A stretch of DNA of 31,894 nt from JBCCTJ01 sp039198585 (GCA_039198585.1 JBCCTJ010000011.1:1-31894); one strand, 5' to 3'. Counted from the first letter of the stretch, positions 7,906-17,416 are shown. Translations and numbers: made by a program. The notes: generated from the letters alone by a model not told the origin.

Positions 7906-9291
7906 ATGAGACTCTTTATTTCTTTTTTTATCGTTTATACTATGGTAGGAATCACTATTCGGCAGTTTTGGAATCATTATAAAAGAGGTTGGTTAGCTAC
8001 TTTCCTGATGACCAATCTCACCCTTTCTTTTTGTATGAGCTGTTGTTATTTGGTAATAGGTGGGTTGCCACTACTGCCAGCTGGCATGTTCTTTTTTGCT
8101 CTTTATTATACAACTCTTTGTCATATAGCTGCTACCAATCCAGATGATGCCCGTCAGCTAGCCTGTATCAGTGGAGGTGCAGGATTGCTCCTATTTGCTA
8201 TCACAAAGGGGATACTGTATATACCAACGGCATCCTCTTCTCTTGCTACTCGCCTGCTCTGGGAATCTCTTCCTAGGCCTTGGATATTGATCTATCAATT
8301 TTTTTTATGGATACGAACATTATCTCTTTTGCGTATGAGTAAGGTGACTTTATGGAGGAAAAAAATCATGAAATTTTTTTTTCCTGCTGCCATTCAAAAA
8401 AAGAAGAGTTTATTTAATTGGCTTGATTGGGATTGGAGTCGCTTATTTTATGTATTACTTCTTATTCTTTTTAAGATAGGTAACTGGGTTCCACAAAAAG
8501 AGTGGCTCTTGGTGGCAGGTAGTATGTTCTCTTTTGAGTCAGTTGTACTAATCAGTAATCTTTTGATACCCTTCTTTTCAACCCAAGAAAAGCGTCAATT
8601 ATCTACTTCTATGTCGTGGTTGGATAGGTCTAGCTACCACTTTTTTTTATTTTTTTTTGTTGGTGTGTGTCTAACCACCAATTTATTGGTGGTTAGACAT
8701 ATTACACTAGGTTCTTATACTTGTACAGCTGGTGTATTGACTTATCCTCTTACTTTTTTGCTGATTGATATTATCACAGAACTTTATGGTCGTCATCAAG
8801 CCAAAGAGGCTATATGGGCTGGTCTTTTAAGTAATATTCTTTTTTTGATTGCTGTTTTGATGATCGCGTTGCTGCCTATGACTGTCGAATCTAAGCTCTT
8901 TTGGAATACTTTTGGCTTTGTTTCAGCTTCTTTGGTAGCCTCTCTAATTGCCTATATGATTGCTCAGTTTATGAGTATTCACCTCTTTTGTACGTTGCGA
9001 AATGCCACGCAAGGGAATTACCTCTGGCTCCGAAATAATCTGACTACAATCATTAGCCAAGGGGCTGATACACTTGTTTTTAGCTTGGTGGCGTGGGGGA
9101 TATGGTATTATCTACAAAATAGTGAAGCTCTCTTTTTTTCTTTGCAACAGTGGATGCAAATTTCTTTTAATGAATATATAATCAAGGTTGTTTTTGCTCT
9201 ACTAGATACACCTATTTTATACATAATACTTGGCCTATTACGGTGGATGGGGGTTGGCACATCATCCTACAAAAAGCTGATCAATGAGTGA
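7906..9291 (+). CDS. Queuosine precursor transporter (VUT/YhhQ family), apparently duplicated
   Basis: Integral membrane protein of 461 aa; VUT/YhhQ proteins import queuosine precursors (preQ0/preQ1) and are usually about 220-230 aa. The C-terminal half (about 245-461) carries the family motifs: TNLL (258-261), PLTFLLIDIITELYG (281-295), NNLTTIISQGADT (377-389) and ALLDTP (431-436). The N-terminal half (about 30-225) is also hydrophobic and lines up loosely with it: TNL at 36-38, PAGMFFFALYYTTLCHIA (58-75) against TAGVLTYPLTFLLIDIIT (274-291), then a polar loop (NPDDARQ against GRHQAKE), a long hydrophobic segment and a proline turn. The acidic and Gly motif residues are lost there. I infer a tandem duplication with a decayed first copy; an unrelated N-terminal membrane domain is the alternative. 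Divergent from rpsP. Confidence 0.85.
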   Translation: MRLFISFFIVYTMVGITIRQFWNHYKRGWLATFLMTNLTLSFCMSCCYLVIGGLPLLPAGMFFFALYYTTLCHIAATNPDDARQLACISGGAGLLLFAITKGILYIPTASSSLATRLLWESLPRPWILIYQFFLWIRTLSLLRMSKVTLWRKKIMKFFFPAAIQKKKSLFNWLDWDWSRLFYVLLLILFKIGNWVPQKEWLLVAGSMFSFESVVLISNLLIPFFSTQEKRQLSTSMSWLDRSSYHFFLFFFVGVCLTTNLLVVRHITLGSYTCTAGVLTYPLTFLLIDIITELYGRHQAKEAIWAGLLSNILFLIAVLMIALLPMTVESKLFWNTFGFVSASLVASLIAYMIAQFMSIHLFCTLRNATQGNYLWLRNNLTTIISQGADTLVFSLVAWGIWYYLQNSEALFFSLQQWMQISFNEYIIKVVFALLDTPILYIILGLLRWMGVGTSSYKKLINE

Positions 9292-9309
9292 AAAAAATTA
9301 TGACCTCTT

Positions 9310-9892
9310 TCAAGGAAGTGGTAGACTAGGTGGGGAGTAAGATTGGATAGTACTTCTTTCTTGAGTGACTACTATATCTTTTTCTCTTGCATTGGTTGTA
9401 ACAATATAAGGATGTTTGATTGACTATATTGTCGTAGTCGCCCCTTCCACTTTTTTCTCGTAATAGTAGATGTTTTTTATTGGGGGATATTTTAACATAG
9501 TATTTAGGCTTAGATCTACCTATATAAATACCTTTTTGTTGAGAGGTATCATAAAGGTAATAATTATATTTTCTCTTTTCTAACTTTTTTTTGAATAGAA
9601 CTTTTCTTCCATTCTACAAAATGTGCCAAAGAGAGATATCGTTGGGTACAGACTTGCTGATATCAGGAGGCCAATCTTCTTGATTAATATGGCGTTGTCG
9701 CTGAGTACTATAGTAGGTAAATAATAGCACTATGATAACTGGAATGCCTGTTACCTAAGCAACCGTCATTTTTCTTTTTTTACTTTTTTCTACTTTGGTA
9801 GTATGATGATCTTTATTAGTGTAGGGATTAATTGACAGCCTGTGCAATCCAAAGAGTAAAAGGATGAGTGGTAGTAGCCATTGATTGTGCAT
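9310..9892 (-). pseudogene. Broken gene for a membrane-associated protein
   Basis: From ATG 9892 on the minus strand one frame gives a hydrophobic N-terminus (LLPLILLLFGLHRLS), a basic patch, TAG at 9757-9755, a second membrane-like segment (TGIPVIIVLLFTYYS), TAG at 9616-9614, and a Lys/Tyr-rich region containing GIYIGRSKPKYYVKIS. The same frame runs to TAG 9328-9326. A better protein-like ending (VTTNAREKDIVVTQERS) appears in the neighbouring frame to TGA at 9312-9310, so a frameshift near 9400 is likely as well. Not recognised. TAG is a genuine stop here (the genes at 13476 and 16491 end with it). It lies directly downstream of the 1118-residue protein gene. Confidence 0.55.
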
Positions 9893-9955
9893 GGTATGGG
9901 CATGAAATATTTAGCTCAAACATACAACGAAAATAGTTTGTCTGCTCAAAAAATA

Positions 9956-12900
9956 TTACTTGCTGCTCTCTTGATCTGCCATTTTTTTATTCACTTTGAG
10001 CTCTTTGATAAGCTTAACAGCAGCTGCAATTAAAGTGACTACTCCTGTAATAAGAGCTATGCGTAAACTGTAATACCTAATTCTATATTTTCTTTTGAAT
10101 TTCTTATAGTACTCGTTGATTTGATTTTCACTGATTGCATTAGGGTTGCTATCGATTATACCTTTGATTTCATTATAAAGATTTGTACCATTTTGATCTC
10201 TCGTGAGTTGCTCATAGTTTCTCTTATTTTCCTCCAATGTGTTGCGTAACTTAATTTCTTTCTCCACGTTAGCTGCTATTTGCTCTACTTCTTCTTCAGT
10301 AATAGATGATTTGCTAATTGCTTGTCGATGTTGCTGGTAGGAAGCCTCTCCTATCAAATTTTGATTAAGTTTGAGCTGTTCAAATAGATGGAGTCGTCTA
10401 GTGATCATAGTCTTTATTCTTGCTTTGCTTGTCTGATCAATCACTTCTCTAATAGGCTGTTCAAAGATAGAGAGATTTTCTTGTAGCATGACGCTACTGG
10501 CACTCAGTTCATCCCAAAGTTCTTTTTTAGCTTTGATTTCTTCTTCTATTTTTGCCTGTTCTTCTGTACTGCTAACCACCATGATTTTAGATTCAATATT
10601 ATTTTGTAAGTTTTGCGGCAGTGGGGCTAATTGTTGTAATAAGACTAGCTGCAGATCTATTTGGTTTTTTGTATCAAGGTATTGCTGATTATTATTGGTA
10701 GTGGTTATTTTTTGTTCATAAAACCCTTTCATGCTGCTACTTAGGGTGATACTATATTCATGAACTTTTGAAGCTAGATAAAAGGCTAAGTCGATTTCTC
10801 TTTGTACCTGCTTAGGGGTAGCGGTAGGTGCATTACTTCGCCTGTAGATATGCTGATACTGACGCGCTAGCTGTTGCTTTTGCTCAGGGGCTATTTGATG
10901 GGCGTAATCTTCTACACATTTTTCATAGAACTTTTCGGTATCTCGTTGTTCTAGGTATTTTGTTTGTAATAGGGGCATATTTGCCTGAATAGACTGGATA
11001 CTGTCTTCGCTGTTTTTCATCTGTTTGATAAGCTTTACAGTATAGTAGCTAGTAAGATGGTCATATTGCTGCTTGAGAGTTTTGACTGTTGCAATAGACC
11101 ACTTCAAAAAATCTTCGATTTCCTTGAACTGACTAGATTCTCTTACTTTCTCTATGCGTTGATACCAAAAAGCCTCCAATGTATTATCGGTATCGGCTGC
11201 AGCAGTAGAGAATAACTCATTCGCTAGTTCGGGATTATTGACTAGTATAAGATTCCACTCATGTTGTATCTCTTTGATTGCTTCTTGGATCATTTTTTTT
11301 TGCTTGACTTCCCAATCTATAATCTCTATGTATTGCTTATAATTTTCCTCACTGTGAATGACTTTAATAGGAATGAGATTCCTTAATCGAATACCTGTCT
11401 CTTTCTCCTTATTTTTTACGTATCGCATCCCTTCCAAGGTCCATTTCATCTTAGTTTCGATCTTTATTTTCATATTTTTATAGTCCTCTGCATCTGTTAT
11501 AGGCTCAAAAAAATTATCAAACTCATGGGAGTTCACTATAATTTTAGCTTCCTCTGGATACAGTGCTAGTAGGTTGACTATTTGACCAACAATCTTTAGA
11601 TTAGTATCTATTATATCTTTTTCTTTTATCGCTATGTCTTCTGTGCTGTAGGTTAGGGGCTTAATAATCTCTTCTATTAAGTATTCCTGCATATTTTTCG
11701 CATCAGTAAAAAGAAAATGGTAATTAGGTTGTACCAGATTATAAATAGTAAGATGAGCCCTCTTTATTTCTTTCTGTTTCTTTTTTACTCTCTTTCCTTG
11801 TTCTATTTGCCATTGTAAAATAGTTATCCATCTTTTATATCGTCTCTTATCATTTGTATGAGTCGCCGAATTGAATAATTTGGTACTGCAATACTCTTTT
11901 AAGTCGCTTTCTTGAATAGCTTTTAACTCCTTTTTCTGCTCATCAGAGATTGTTTCTTTCAACATCTCTTTGACTTCTTCGTTGATTTTATCAAACTTTT
12001 CTTCGATACTAACTTGAATCTTCTCAGTGATCTCTTGATTATAATTTTCAATGACTATTTTGTTTTCATCAGTCATGTTGTCCTGAATAACAATACTCTT
12101 GATAGAGTCAGCAGGCACGTTGATCAGTTTGTTCATTGTATGAGCTACTTGTACTTGTAGTGTATCAGTAGGATTTTCATGTTTTTGAATAGTCTGTGCT
12201 GCTCTTTTTAAGTAGGAGACTAAGCGACTTTGTACAAAATTAGCTATTTCACTGTTAACCTCTTGATCATGAACTCTATCCTTTCTTTTAATATCTTCAA
12301 TTGTATATATTATATAGGGAAATTCAATGTCTATAAGCTGATTTTGCTCAATAGTTTTTAGTAGGTAAGCAATGTATTTGCTTAGTTCTTCGTATGCCTT
12401 TTTCCCTTTTCCTTCTTGTAGTTTTTGGATGGCATCACTTATTTTCTTGATATGGGCTACTTTTCTTTGACGTAAATCCTGATTTTTTTCTCCCATCAAG
12501 CGCGGGTTGAGTAGACTCTTCTGTAGAGTGTTCATAAGTTGTTCATTTGTGTAAAGTTGATCTGGAATCTTCTTTAGATCTTTTTCAACAAAACCGCCTA
12601 TGTTTTGCTGTACATACTCAATATCCTGAAACTTCCAATTTTCTGGAAGTTTGTCTGCCAATATATCTTCACAAAATTTTTTTAATTGAGGATATTTATT
12701 TAAGCGATATTGATCAACTTTTAGTTGTTCTCTAACTTTTTGAGCCCTTTGGATTAAATCATCAATCTCTATATTCTTATCTATTATATCTTTTGCTGTG
12801 CTATCTTCTTGTGCTAGTAGCAAACCAATATCAGGGTTTTCTACTTTTATATAATCTCTCATTAATACTTGCTTCCCATCCTTAATAAGTATAAGTAATC

Positions 12901-13312
12901 GGTTGATCCAATTTTTGTAATTATATGAAATAGGTAACTTTGACCTTGAGTAGTTTACTATCTTAAAAAAATTTTCTAAAACTTCTTCTTTTTGGTTATT
13001 ATCAAGCGCTCTCAAATCACTATCTTTAGTGACTAATAAGTGATATAAACTATCTAAAATATGTTCATCAACTTGACTTAAGGTTGAATTAGTATTTAAT
13101 GATTGCTGTATCTTACTCTTGGTAAAGATAATATCTTCCCATAAAGTATTGTTAGACACCAAGATCTCTTTTTTTTTGGCTAATTGATTGAGTTTTTCTT
13201 GGTTTGATAAAACAGCATCAGCACATTCAAGTGAAGGAGCGCTAAGTAGTATAAGCAATGGTAACAATAAGTGTAAGGGATGTTTTTTTAGAAAGTACTT
13301 GGAAAATAGCAT
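9956..13312 (-). CDS. Very long secreted coiled-coil protein with C-terminal anchor
   Basis: Protein of 1118 aa from ATG 13312, chosen because it places a signal peptide at the N-terminus (MLFSKYFLKKHPLHLLLPLL, then ILLSAPSLECADA). An in-frame ATG 69 bases upstream (13381) would bury it. The body is Lys/Glu/Gln/Ile-rich and helical throughout, without Gly-rich or catalytic motifs, and reads as degenerate helical repeats. A membrane segment at about 1080-1102 (SLRIALITGVVTLIAAAV) is followed by a short basic tail. It sits 94 bases or more downstream of a second protein of the same plan (13476-16403), and the segments before the anchor are alike: NLYNEIKGIIDSNPNAIS here, EIYEATLRQIAETPQSVT there. 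The two are probably paralogues. A structural or host-contact role is inference. Confidence 0.88.
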   Translation of the reverse strand: MLFSKYFLKKHPLHLLLPLLILLSAPSLECADAVLSNQEKLNQLAKKKEILVSNNTLWEDIIFTKSKIQQSLNTNSTLSQVDEHILDSLYHLLVTKDSDLRALDNNQKEEVLENFFKIVNYSRSKLPISYNYKNWINRLLILIKDGKQVLMRDYIKVENPDIGLLLAQEDSTAKDIIDKNIEIDDLIQRAQKVREQLKVDQYRLNKYPQLKKFCEDILADKLPENWKFQDIEYVQQNIGGFVEKDLKKIPDQLYTNEQLMNTLQKSLLNPRLMGEKNQDLRQRKVAHIKKISDAIQKLQEGKGKKAYEELSKYIAYLLKTIEQNQLIDIEFPYIIYTIEDIKRKDRVHDQEVNSEIANFVQSRLVSYLKRAAQTIQKHENPTDTLQVQVAHTMNKLINVPADSIKSIVIQDNMTDENKIVIENYNQEITEKIQVSIEEKFDKINEEVKEMLKETISDEQKKELKAIQESDLKEYCSTKLFNSATHTNDKRRYKRWITILQWQIEQGKRVKKKQKEIKRAHLTIYNLVQPNYHFLFTDAKNMQEYLIEEIIKPLTYSTEDIAIKEKDIIDTNLKIVGQIVNLLALYPEEAKIIVNSHEFDNFFEPITDAEDYKNMKIKIETKMKWTLEGMRYVKNKEKETGIRLRNLIPIKVIHSEENYKQYIEIIDWEVKQKKMIQEAIKEIQHEWNLILVNNPELANELFSTAAADTDNTLEAFWYQRIEKVRESSQFKEIEDFLKWSIATVKTLKQQYDHLTSYYTVKLIKQMKNSEDSIQSIQANMPLLQTKYLEQRDTEKFYEKCVEDYAHQIAPEQKQQLARQYQHIYRRSNAPTATPKQVQREIDLAFYLASKVHEYSITLSSSMKGFYEQKITTTNNNQQYLDTKNQIDLQLVLLQQLAPLPQNLQNNIESKIMVVSSTEEQAKIEEEIKAKKELWDELSASSVMLQENLSIFEQPIREVIDQTSKARIKTMITRRLHLFEQLKLNQNLIGEASYQQHRQAISKSSITEEEVEQIAANVEKEIKLRNTLEENKRNYEQLTRDQNGTNLYNEIKGIIDSNPNAISENQINEYYKKFKRKYRIRYYSLRIALITGVVTLIAAAVKLIKELKVNKKMADQESSK

Positions 13313-13475
13313 GGTGTAATTGTTATACTGGATTATATATAATTCACCCCAATTTACTACATAATTCCTTAATTGGCTCAAATCTTGTTTAAACTGCGCA
13401 TACTACAACTGCTTATTACTATGCTATCCTATCTCCTATCAGCTGATTGTCTCACACTCAATTTTTTTTAATTCT

Positions 13476-16403
13476 CTAGATCATAGGTAGTGCAGATGTT
13501 TTGACCTTTTCTACATACTTTTTTACTCTCCTTTTGATTTGTGCTATTCGCTCAGGGTGCTGATTGGTCCAATAAGTGATATAGCCTATTATCATCAATA
13601 TCGTGCATAGTGTGATCAGCAGACGTCTCTTTTTTTTCTTACTATTGTGGTCTAAGAAGATCTTTTGGTAGGAATTTTCGATCATAGTTGCTGTTACTGA
13701 CTGTGGGGTTTCTGCAATTTGACGTAAGGTTGCTTCATAGATTTCTTGACTGCCAGGCAGCTTTTGATGACGCTCTTGCATCAGTACTAATTTTTTGTAT
13801 AGACTTAAATAGTCACTGATTACTTGTTTTGCCTCAATGGCTTCTTGGGCATTTTTCACTTTTTTAATCACTTGCTCCAAGGTAGCAAGAAGTCTGTCTG
13901 GTAGTTCTCCATAATTATTCATGGCTAATTGATCATGATAGAAAAAGGTAATTCTAATTTGAGTGGCTAACTCTTCTACTTGATCACTGTCTTGTATGGT
14001 TTGCATAGCTTTTTCAAATTTTTTCTTGAGCTCGCTTTTTTGATCTAGAGGTATGTTGCTGGAGCTTTCCATCGCTTGGGTAAGTATTGACGAAAGTATG
14101 GTTTTGTTGAGTAACTGATTGTATTGGCTGGGATTATTTTGCTTGTGTAATGCTTGAATAAGCATCCCCATTGCTTTTTGACTAAGCTGTCTATCGGGAC
14201 TGGATGATTCTTGCTCCAATCGATCAATGGCTGCTATTTTCCATGCCATCACTCTTTCTGCTTCTCGCCATGATTCATCACTGGTCGCTTTTTCTAGCTG
14301 ACTGCTGATGGCTGGAATAACTCCTGATTTTTCGAGCTGACTGTAAAGTAGTTGGTTTTTTTGGCTAATATCCTTGCGTTTTTTATTCAAAACATGTTGC
14401 GCTTGTTTTTTCTTTTGAGTAGAAATTGTGTTAGTCTCTTTTTCGTTATTCATATCTATAGTGTTCTTGTTGGCTCCTTTTAATGCTTCCCTGAGCTTTT
14501 CTTGCATAGTACTTGCCAGTTGTGTTGTATCTTTTGGCGTTATTAAACTATCCTTTTGATCTTCTTGGTTTTTTGGAATCTGGGTAGATGGGGATAGTAA
14601 ATCATCGATTGCTTGTTTGATCTGTTGCACTTTTTTTGTATAGTCTTTATTTTCACTTGTTCCAATTCCGAAAGATATGATGCTGTATATTTTCTTGGCA
14701 GCACTCTTCCATACTTCAGCGTCTTTTTTCTGGTTGCTTTTCATCTTATTGACTAAGTATCCCATGAGCTCTATGACTGAGTCAATGATTATATTTTGCT
14801 CTTCTTTTGTTGTGGGGAAGGCTAGTAACGGATTGGTAGTTGTTTCTATCAGAGAATTAGGGGCAATAAGGGTGAGTAGCATGGGGAAAGTAGGCCCTAA
14901 CCTGTTTTTTCCATTGAGCTGATTGTATACGTCTTCACTTTTTTCTCTAATTTGGTTCATGAGTGAAGCGCTTTTTTTAATCTGCTTAATTTTTGTTTTT
15001 GCCTCTTCTGCGGACATATTGTCGTCTAATATGATATGCTGTAAAGACTGTTTAGCTTCTCTGCTGAAAATATCTGTATAGGGTTGGTTATTTTTCACTA
15101 CTTGTTCTGCTTCTACTAATTCATTTATCTTGTTGAGCGTATTCTTTATTTTTTTCATTTCTTTTTGCTTAATTCCGTTTTTTGTGATTTGTTGTAAGTA
15201 ATCAACGATTGCACTATATGAATAATATTTATTGTTGATGATGCTGTATTTTTGATTGACCTCTTCAATCAAGCTGAACTGATTATTGAGCTCTTTTTTT
15301 AACTTGATGAGCTTTTCCGGTTGATTATTTTCTGCTGTTATTTGTTGGATTAGCGTTTGATCAATCATCTGTTTCGCTGACTCTGATATACTTTCTAGCT
15401 GATTTTGTCTATAGTCTTTATAGTAGACAAATAGACTATCCTCTACTGTTTGCTGTAGGCTATTATCTGGGTTTTCGATAGTAGTCTTAATATCATTAAG
15501 TATTTGCTGAAATGCTTGTTGGTCTTTTTCAATTGCTAAGTAAATGTTATTGGTGGCTACTGCTACTTGTTTGACTAAATAGTCAATGGCTTCCAACTGA
15601 CTCTCAAAAAGCTCCACTAAGTTTTCTTGATTAATATTGTTCAGGAGTTTATTCTTGATATTGTTAATGATGCTTTTTAGCTGTTGCTTAAGGTGGCTAT
15701 GTGGTATATTGTTCTCAGCCCTGTTAAATATGATCTCTATGTAGTTAATCTTTTGATTGATCTTTTCTTCACTATATACTAAGCCTTGCCGTACGGTAAT
15801 TCCTTGTAGGATTTGTGCTGTGTAGTCTCCTGATTTCGTTAATAGCTGTAATGAATAGTTAAGAAATTTTTTTTCTTTTGCTAAATCTATTGTCTGTAGT
15901 GAACTTTCTATCTTCTTTAATCTTAGTTTTTGCTCGCTAATTTTTTCTTTCCTATCCTGAGTTTCTTGCTCTATACTATCACTTGTAACTGTTTTGGGGC
16001 GGATATAGGATAGCCATATTTTGAATAGTACTTGTTGTATTTCTTGTAGCAAATTAGGATTTTGTAGTTCTTTTTCTATGATGCTGATTTGGTGATAAGT
16101 ATAGTTTACTAGGTTGAGCCATTTTTCTATACTATTTTTAGTTTGTTTATATTCTTCACTATTTTCCTTAGCTACTTTTAGCTTGCTGGCTAAAGACCCT
16201 GGTATACACTCTTCTACCTTTTTGTTGACTTTAGGAATGGCAGAAGAGAGATAAGAAGATGCAGCTTGGCTGATAGCATTGTTTTTACTTGCCTTTAAAG
16301 AATGGGCTAATAAAAAGCAAGGGAAAGATATTAATATCCTTAGATAGCAGAGGTGGCTGATGTGATTAGGTGTGTACTTCCGACAAAAATCATGTGAGAA
16401 CAT
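13476..16403 (-). CDS. Very long secreted coiled-coil protein with C-terminal anchor (paralogue)
   Basis: Protein of 975 aa. The N-terminus holds a hydrophobic stretch at about 20-38 (YLRILISFPCFLLAHSLKA) serving as a signal peptide. The body is almost entirely helical and rich in Gln, Lys, Glu, Ser and Ile. One middle part (about 630-690) is Gln/Lys/Thr-rich and probably disordered. A membrane segment at about 928-945 (LLITLCTILMIIGYITYW) is preceded by KKKKRR and followed by a basic, amphipathic tail (ERIAQIKRRVKKYVEK). It is first of a minus-strand pair with the 1118-residue protein. No enzymatic motif or known family is recognised; long helical repeats resemble those of secreted proteins of intracellular bacteria only in general character. 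Ends with TAG. Confidence 0.87.
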   Translation of the reverse strand: MFSHDFCRKYTPNHISHLCYLRILISFPCFLLAHSLKASKNNAISQAASSYLSSAIPKVNKKVEECIPGSLASKLKVAKENSEEYKQTKNSIEKWLNLVNYTYHQISIIEKELQNPNLLQEIQQVLFKIWLSYIRPKTVTSDSIEQETQDRKEKISEQKLRLKKIESSLQTIDLAKEKKFLNYSLQLLTKSGDYTAQILQGITVRQGLVYSEEKINQKINYIEIIFNRAENNIPHSHLKQQLKSIINNIKNKLLNNINQENLVELFESQLEAIDYLVKQVAVATNNIYLAIEKDQQAFQQILNDIKTTIENPDNSLQQTVEDSLFVYYKDYRQNQLESISESAKQMIDQTLIQQITAENNQPEKLIKLKKELNNQFSLIEEVNQKYSIINNKYYSYSAIVDYLQQITKNGIKQKEMKKIKNTLNKINELVEAEQVVKNNQPYTDIFSREAKQSLQHIILDDNMSAEEAKTKIKQIKKSASLMNQIREKSEDVYNQLNGKNRLGPTFPMLLTLIAPNSLIETTTNPLLAFPTTKEEQNIIIDSVIELMGYLVNKMKSNQKKDAEVWKSAAKKIYSIISFGIGTSENKDYTKKVQQIKQAIDDLLSPSTQIPKNQEDQKDSLITPKDTTQLASTMQEKLREALKGANKNTIDMNNEKETNTISTQKKKQAQHVLNKKRKDISQKNQLLYSQLEKSGVIPAISSQLEKATSDESWREAERVMAWKIAAIDRLEQESSSPDRQLSQKAMGMLIQALHKQNNPSQYNQLLNKTILSSILTQAMESSSNIPLDQKSELKKKFEKAMQTIQDSDQVEELATQIRITFFYHDQLAMNNYGELPDRLLATLEQVIKKVKNAQEAIEAKQVISDYLSLYKKLVLMQERHQKLPGSQEIYEATLRQIAETPQSVTATMIENSYQKIFLDHNSKKKKRRLLITLCTILMIIGYITYWTNQHPERIAQIKRRVKKYVEKVKTSALPMI

Positions 16404-16412
16404 GTTTTTAAT

Positions 16413-16430
16413 ATATCACATTTGTGATAT
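16413..16430. promoter_or_regulatory. 18-base palindrome in the leader of the 975-residue protein gene
   Basis: ATATCACA-TT-TGTGATAT has perfect 8-base arms, 10-27 bases upstream of the minus-strand start at 16403. It may be an operator for a dimeric repressor or a small leader hairpin that covers the start region. No regulator is identified. Confidence 0.4.
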
Positions 16431-16490
16431 TGTGGAATTAGCTTTACTATGCTTTGTGAAAAATGCAACTAATAGTAGAGAAGTCTTATG

Positions 16491-17231
16491 CTATCTTCTT
16501 TTTCTGTCTTGCAATTTACTTATTAGGTCTAATACCCGCAGGTAAATCCATACAAGTGTTACCATCAGACCAAAAGCACTATACCACTCCATATAACGTG
16601 GTGATCCTTCTTTTACTCTTTTTTCGATAAAGTGAAAGTCCATGACTAAGGATAGTGCACCAATAATAACTAGCAATAGGCTAAAGCCAATGCTCCAAAT
16701 AGTGCTACCATGCAAAATCCCTAGGTGAAAATTAGAAAACATCGATAGTCCCCAATCTATCAATACAGTCATTGTAAAAGCGCCTAAAGATATCGCTATG
16801 ATAGTTTGTAGTCTTCTGCTAGCTTTTATAAGACCTATGGTGTATAAGAATAGCATACAGAATAGGAGGCTAAATGTGAGAGGTAGTGCTTGAAGAACAA
16901 TTCCTGGATAGCGTAGCTCAAAATAGAATGATATGCTTCCTAAAAATGCACCTTCAAAAAGGGCATAGAGTGGTGCTAATAGAGCTGACCAGGTGCGTAA
17001 CAAAACAGTCAAAAAGCCTATAATGATACCACCGATGAGGCCAAGGAATAAGTAGGTAAACATTACTTTGGCATTTGTATATTTTAATATATTATACCAT
17101 ACCCATGAAGCGCTTGTTGCTGCTAGTAGTAGTAAAGCAAATGTTTTCACAACTGTTCCTTGTAAAGTCATGCTCTGTGTTTTGGTTGCTGATTGTATGA
17201 AAAGATGATCTTTAAGTACTGGATTAGACAT
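16491..17231 (-). CDS. Bax inhibitor-1 / YccA-YetJ family membrane protein
   Basis: Integral membrane protein of 246 aa with about seven membrane segments, as in the Bax inhibitor-1 superfamily; bacterial YetJ is a pH-sensitive calcium leak channel. Recognition rests on segment order and the late signature DFHFIEKRVKEGSPRYMEWY (about 202-221) followed by AFGLMVTLVWIYLRVLDLI, typical of the Bacteroidota form. The Asp at about 160 in LIDWGLSMF and the Asp before FHFIEKR are candidates for the paired acidic residues of the pore. It lies 60 bases downstream of tRNA-Leu on the same strand and may be read through from the tRNA promoter. Substrate not established. Confidence 0.88.
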   Translation of the reverse strand: MSNPVLKDHLFIQSATKTQSMTLQGTVVKTFALLLLAATSASWVWYNILKYTNAKVMFTYLFLGLIGGIIIGFLTVLLRTWSALLAPLYALFEGAFLGSISFYFELRYPGIVLQALPLTFSLLFCMLFLYTIGLIKASRRLQTIIAISLGAFTMTVLIDWGLSMFSNFHLGILHGSTIWSIGFSLLLVIIGALSLVMDFHFIEKRVKEGSPRYMEWYSAFGLMVTLVWIYLRVLDLISKLQDRKRR

Positions 17232-17249
17232 AATCGATTGGTTAAATAT

Positions 17250-17263
17250 TTATCAATTGATAA
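17250..17263. promoter_or_regulatory. 14-base palindrome upstream of the Bax-inhibitor-like gene
   Basis: TTATCAATTGATAA is a perfect palindrome 19-32 bases upstream of the minus-strand start at 17231, between the tRNA and the gene. Short and AT-rich, so chance is possible; it could be an operator. Confidence 0.22.
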
Positions 17264-17291
17264 TAGTTTATTGACGCTATGGATGATTGGT

Positions 17292-17375
17292 GCGCATGGA
17301 GGGAGTTGAACCCCCACGCCCAAAAAAAGGCACTACCCCCTCAAGGTAGCGTGTCTACCGTTTCACCACATGCGC
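17292..17375 (-). tRNA. tRNA-Leu (anticodon GAG)
   Basis: 84 nt on the minus strand. The acceptor stem GCGCATG pairs with CATGCGC. The anticodon arm is CTACC-TTGAGGG-GGTAG, placing GAG at positions 34-36. A long variable arm (TGCCTTTTTTTGGGCG) marks a class II tRNA, and the T arm GGGGGTTCAACTCCC is clear. CCA is not encoded. It reads CUC/CUU leucine codons. Confidence 0.96.
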
Positions 17376-17382
17376 TTATTTG

Positions 17383-17416
17383 CAAATATTTTTTTTGGCA
17401 ATAAATAGAGAGCAAA
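17383..17416 (-). promoter_or_regulatory. Promoter of tRNA-Leu
   Basis: On the minus strand TTTG (17416-17413), a 22-base spacer and AATATTTG (17390-17383) match the Bacteroidota consensus in 7 of 8 positions of the -7 box. The predicted transcription start falls at about 17376, almost at the mature 5' end of the tRNA. Confidence 0.45.
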
